DNA of 64,000 nucleotides from Clostridium zeae (GTDB taxonomy: Bacteria > Bacillota > Clostridia > Clostridiales > Clostridiaceae), in assembly GCF_017312485.1 (NCBI RefSeq), contig NZ_BMBA01000009.1, positions 106,861 to 170,860 on the forward strand. The letters are read 5' to 3'. The notes under the pieces were generated by a model. The model was not told the DNA's origin, made no database searches, and saw nothing but the letters and a program-made list of their open reading frames with translations. The position numbers and the translations under genes are program-made. Shown piece by piece: positions 63,981 to 64,000 of this stretch; within the stretch, counting starts at the first letter, position 1, and each line of letters starts with the position of its first letter.

Positions 63981-64000
63981 ATTCGCCTGACAGATTTTCC
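63981..64000 (+). repeat. Hairpin-forming repeat family C, copy 2 (cut by the window edge)
   Basis: ATTCGCCTGACAGATTTTCC matches the start of the element at 24782 with three differences. The rest lies beyond the window. Confidence 0.5.

Overview
The window is a low-GC, gene-dense chromosome segment from an anaerobic, endospore-forming member of Clostridium sensu lato. The evidence is the very AT-rich coding, strong AGGAGG-type ribosome sites with frequent TTG and GTG starts, an oxygen-sensitive class III ribonucleotide reductase (nrdD/nrdG), a clostridial ferredoxin, and many sporulation genes (spoVG, spoVT, spoVB, yabP, yabQ, a Spo0E-like protein). I saw no rRNA, tRNA, insertion sequence, prophage or CRISPR array.

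Layout. 0-7 kb: an unknown gene fragment, a lipoprotein, an Mrp-type Fe-S/ATPase protein, ferredoxin, a TPP-riboswitch-controlled thiamine operon (thiT plus an MTH1187-family protein), a DegV-PadR pair and a GAF-GGDEF protein. 7-17 kb: a YerB-like lipoprotein, nrdD, a nitroreductase, an HD hydrolase with nrdG, an alpha/beta hydrolase, a VanW-family protein and leucyl aminopeptidase. 17-20 kb: a secreted DUF5667-type protein divergent from sigI-rsgI. 20-31 kb: asnS behind a T-box, a cytochrome-b5-like protein, a phosphoesterase, an M24 peptidase, a Spo0E-like protein, the deoB-punA nucleoside operon with a catabolite-repression site, an unknown protein, a large SPFH protein and a Nudix hydrolase. 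31-36 kb: a heterodimeric ABC exporter behind a leader-peptide attenuator. 36-44 kb: YdcF, a coiled-coil protein, a GH13 glycosidase, murC, two papain-like proteins, a small ORF and an HD-GYP protein. 44-64 kb: the conserved clostridial block purR-spoVG-glmU-prs, a two-component system with an HtrA-like protein, then pth-mfd-prsA-spoVT-spoVB-mazG-hup-rqcP-yabP-yabQ-divIC-yabR.

The most interesting material is regulatory. (1) The ABC exporter is preceded by a near-consensus sigma-A promoter, a 34-codon leader ORF with a strong ribosome site and two tandem terminators. Nine bases inside the leader ORF are exactly complementary to the first terminator, which is the architecture of drug-sensing ribosome-mediated attenuation (compare Bacillus subtilis bmrB-bmrCD). 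(2) sigI-rsgI and the divergent DUF5667 gene share back-to-back CCCCC-N19-CGTA motifs, probably sigma-I promoters. (3) The ribosome site of spoVB lies in a perfect 15-bp inverted repeat. (4) The HtrA-like protein has lost its catalytic His and Ser and looks like a pseudoprotease linked to a two-component system. (5) Three families of short intergenic repeats occur.

Several starts were moved from the longest open frame to the codon with a proper ribosome site (thiT, nrdD, the GGDEF protein, the first ABC subunit, murC, purR, rqcP, divIC and others). Two short ORFs (the leader peptide at 35175-35279 and a 44-codon ORF at 42646-42780) were found by reading the sequence directly. All functional calls are from reading; no database search was run.
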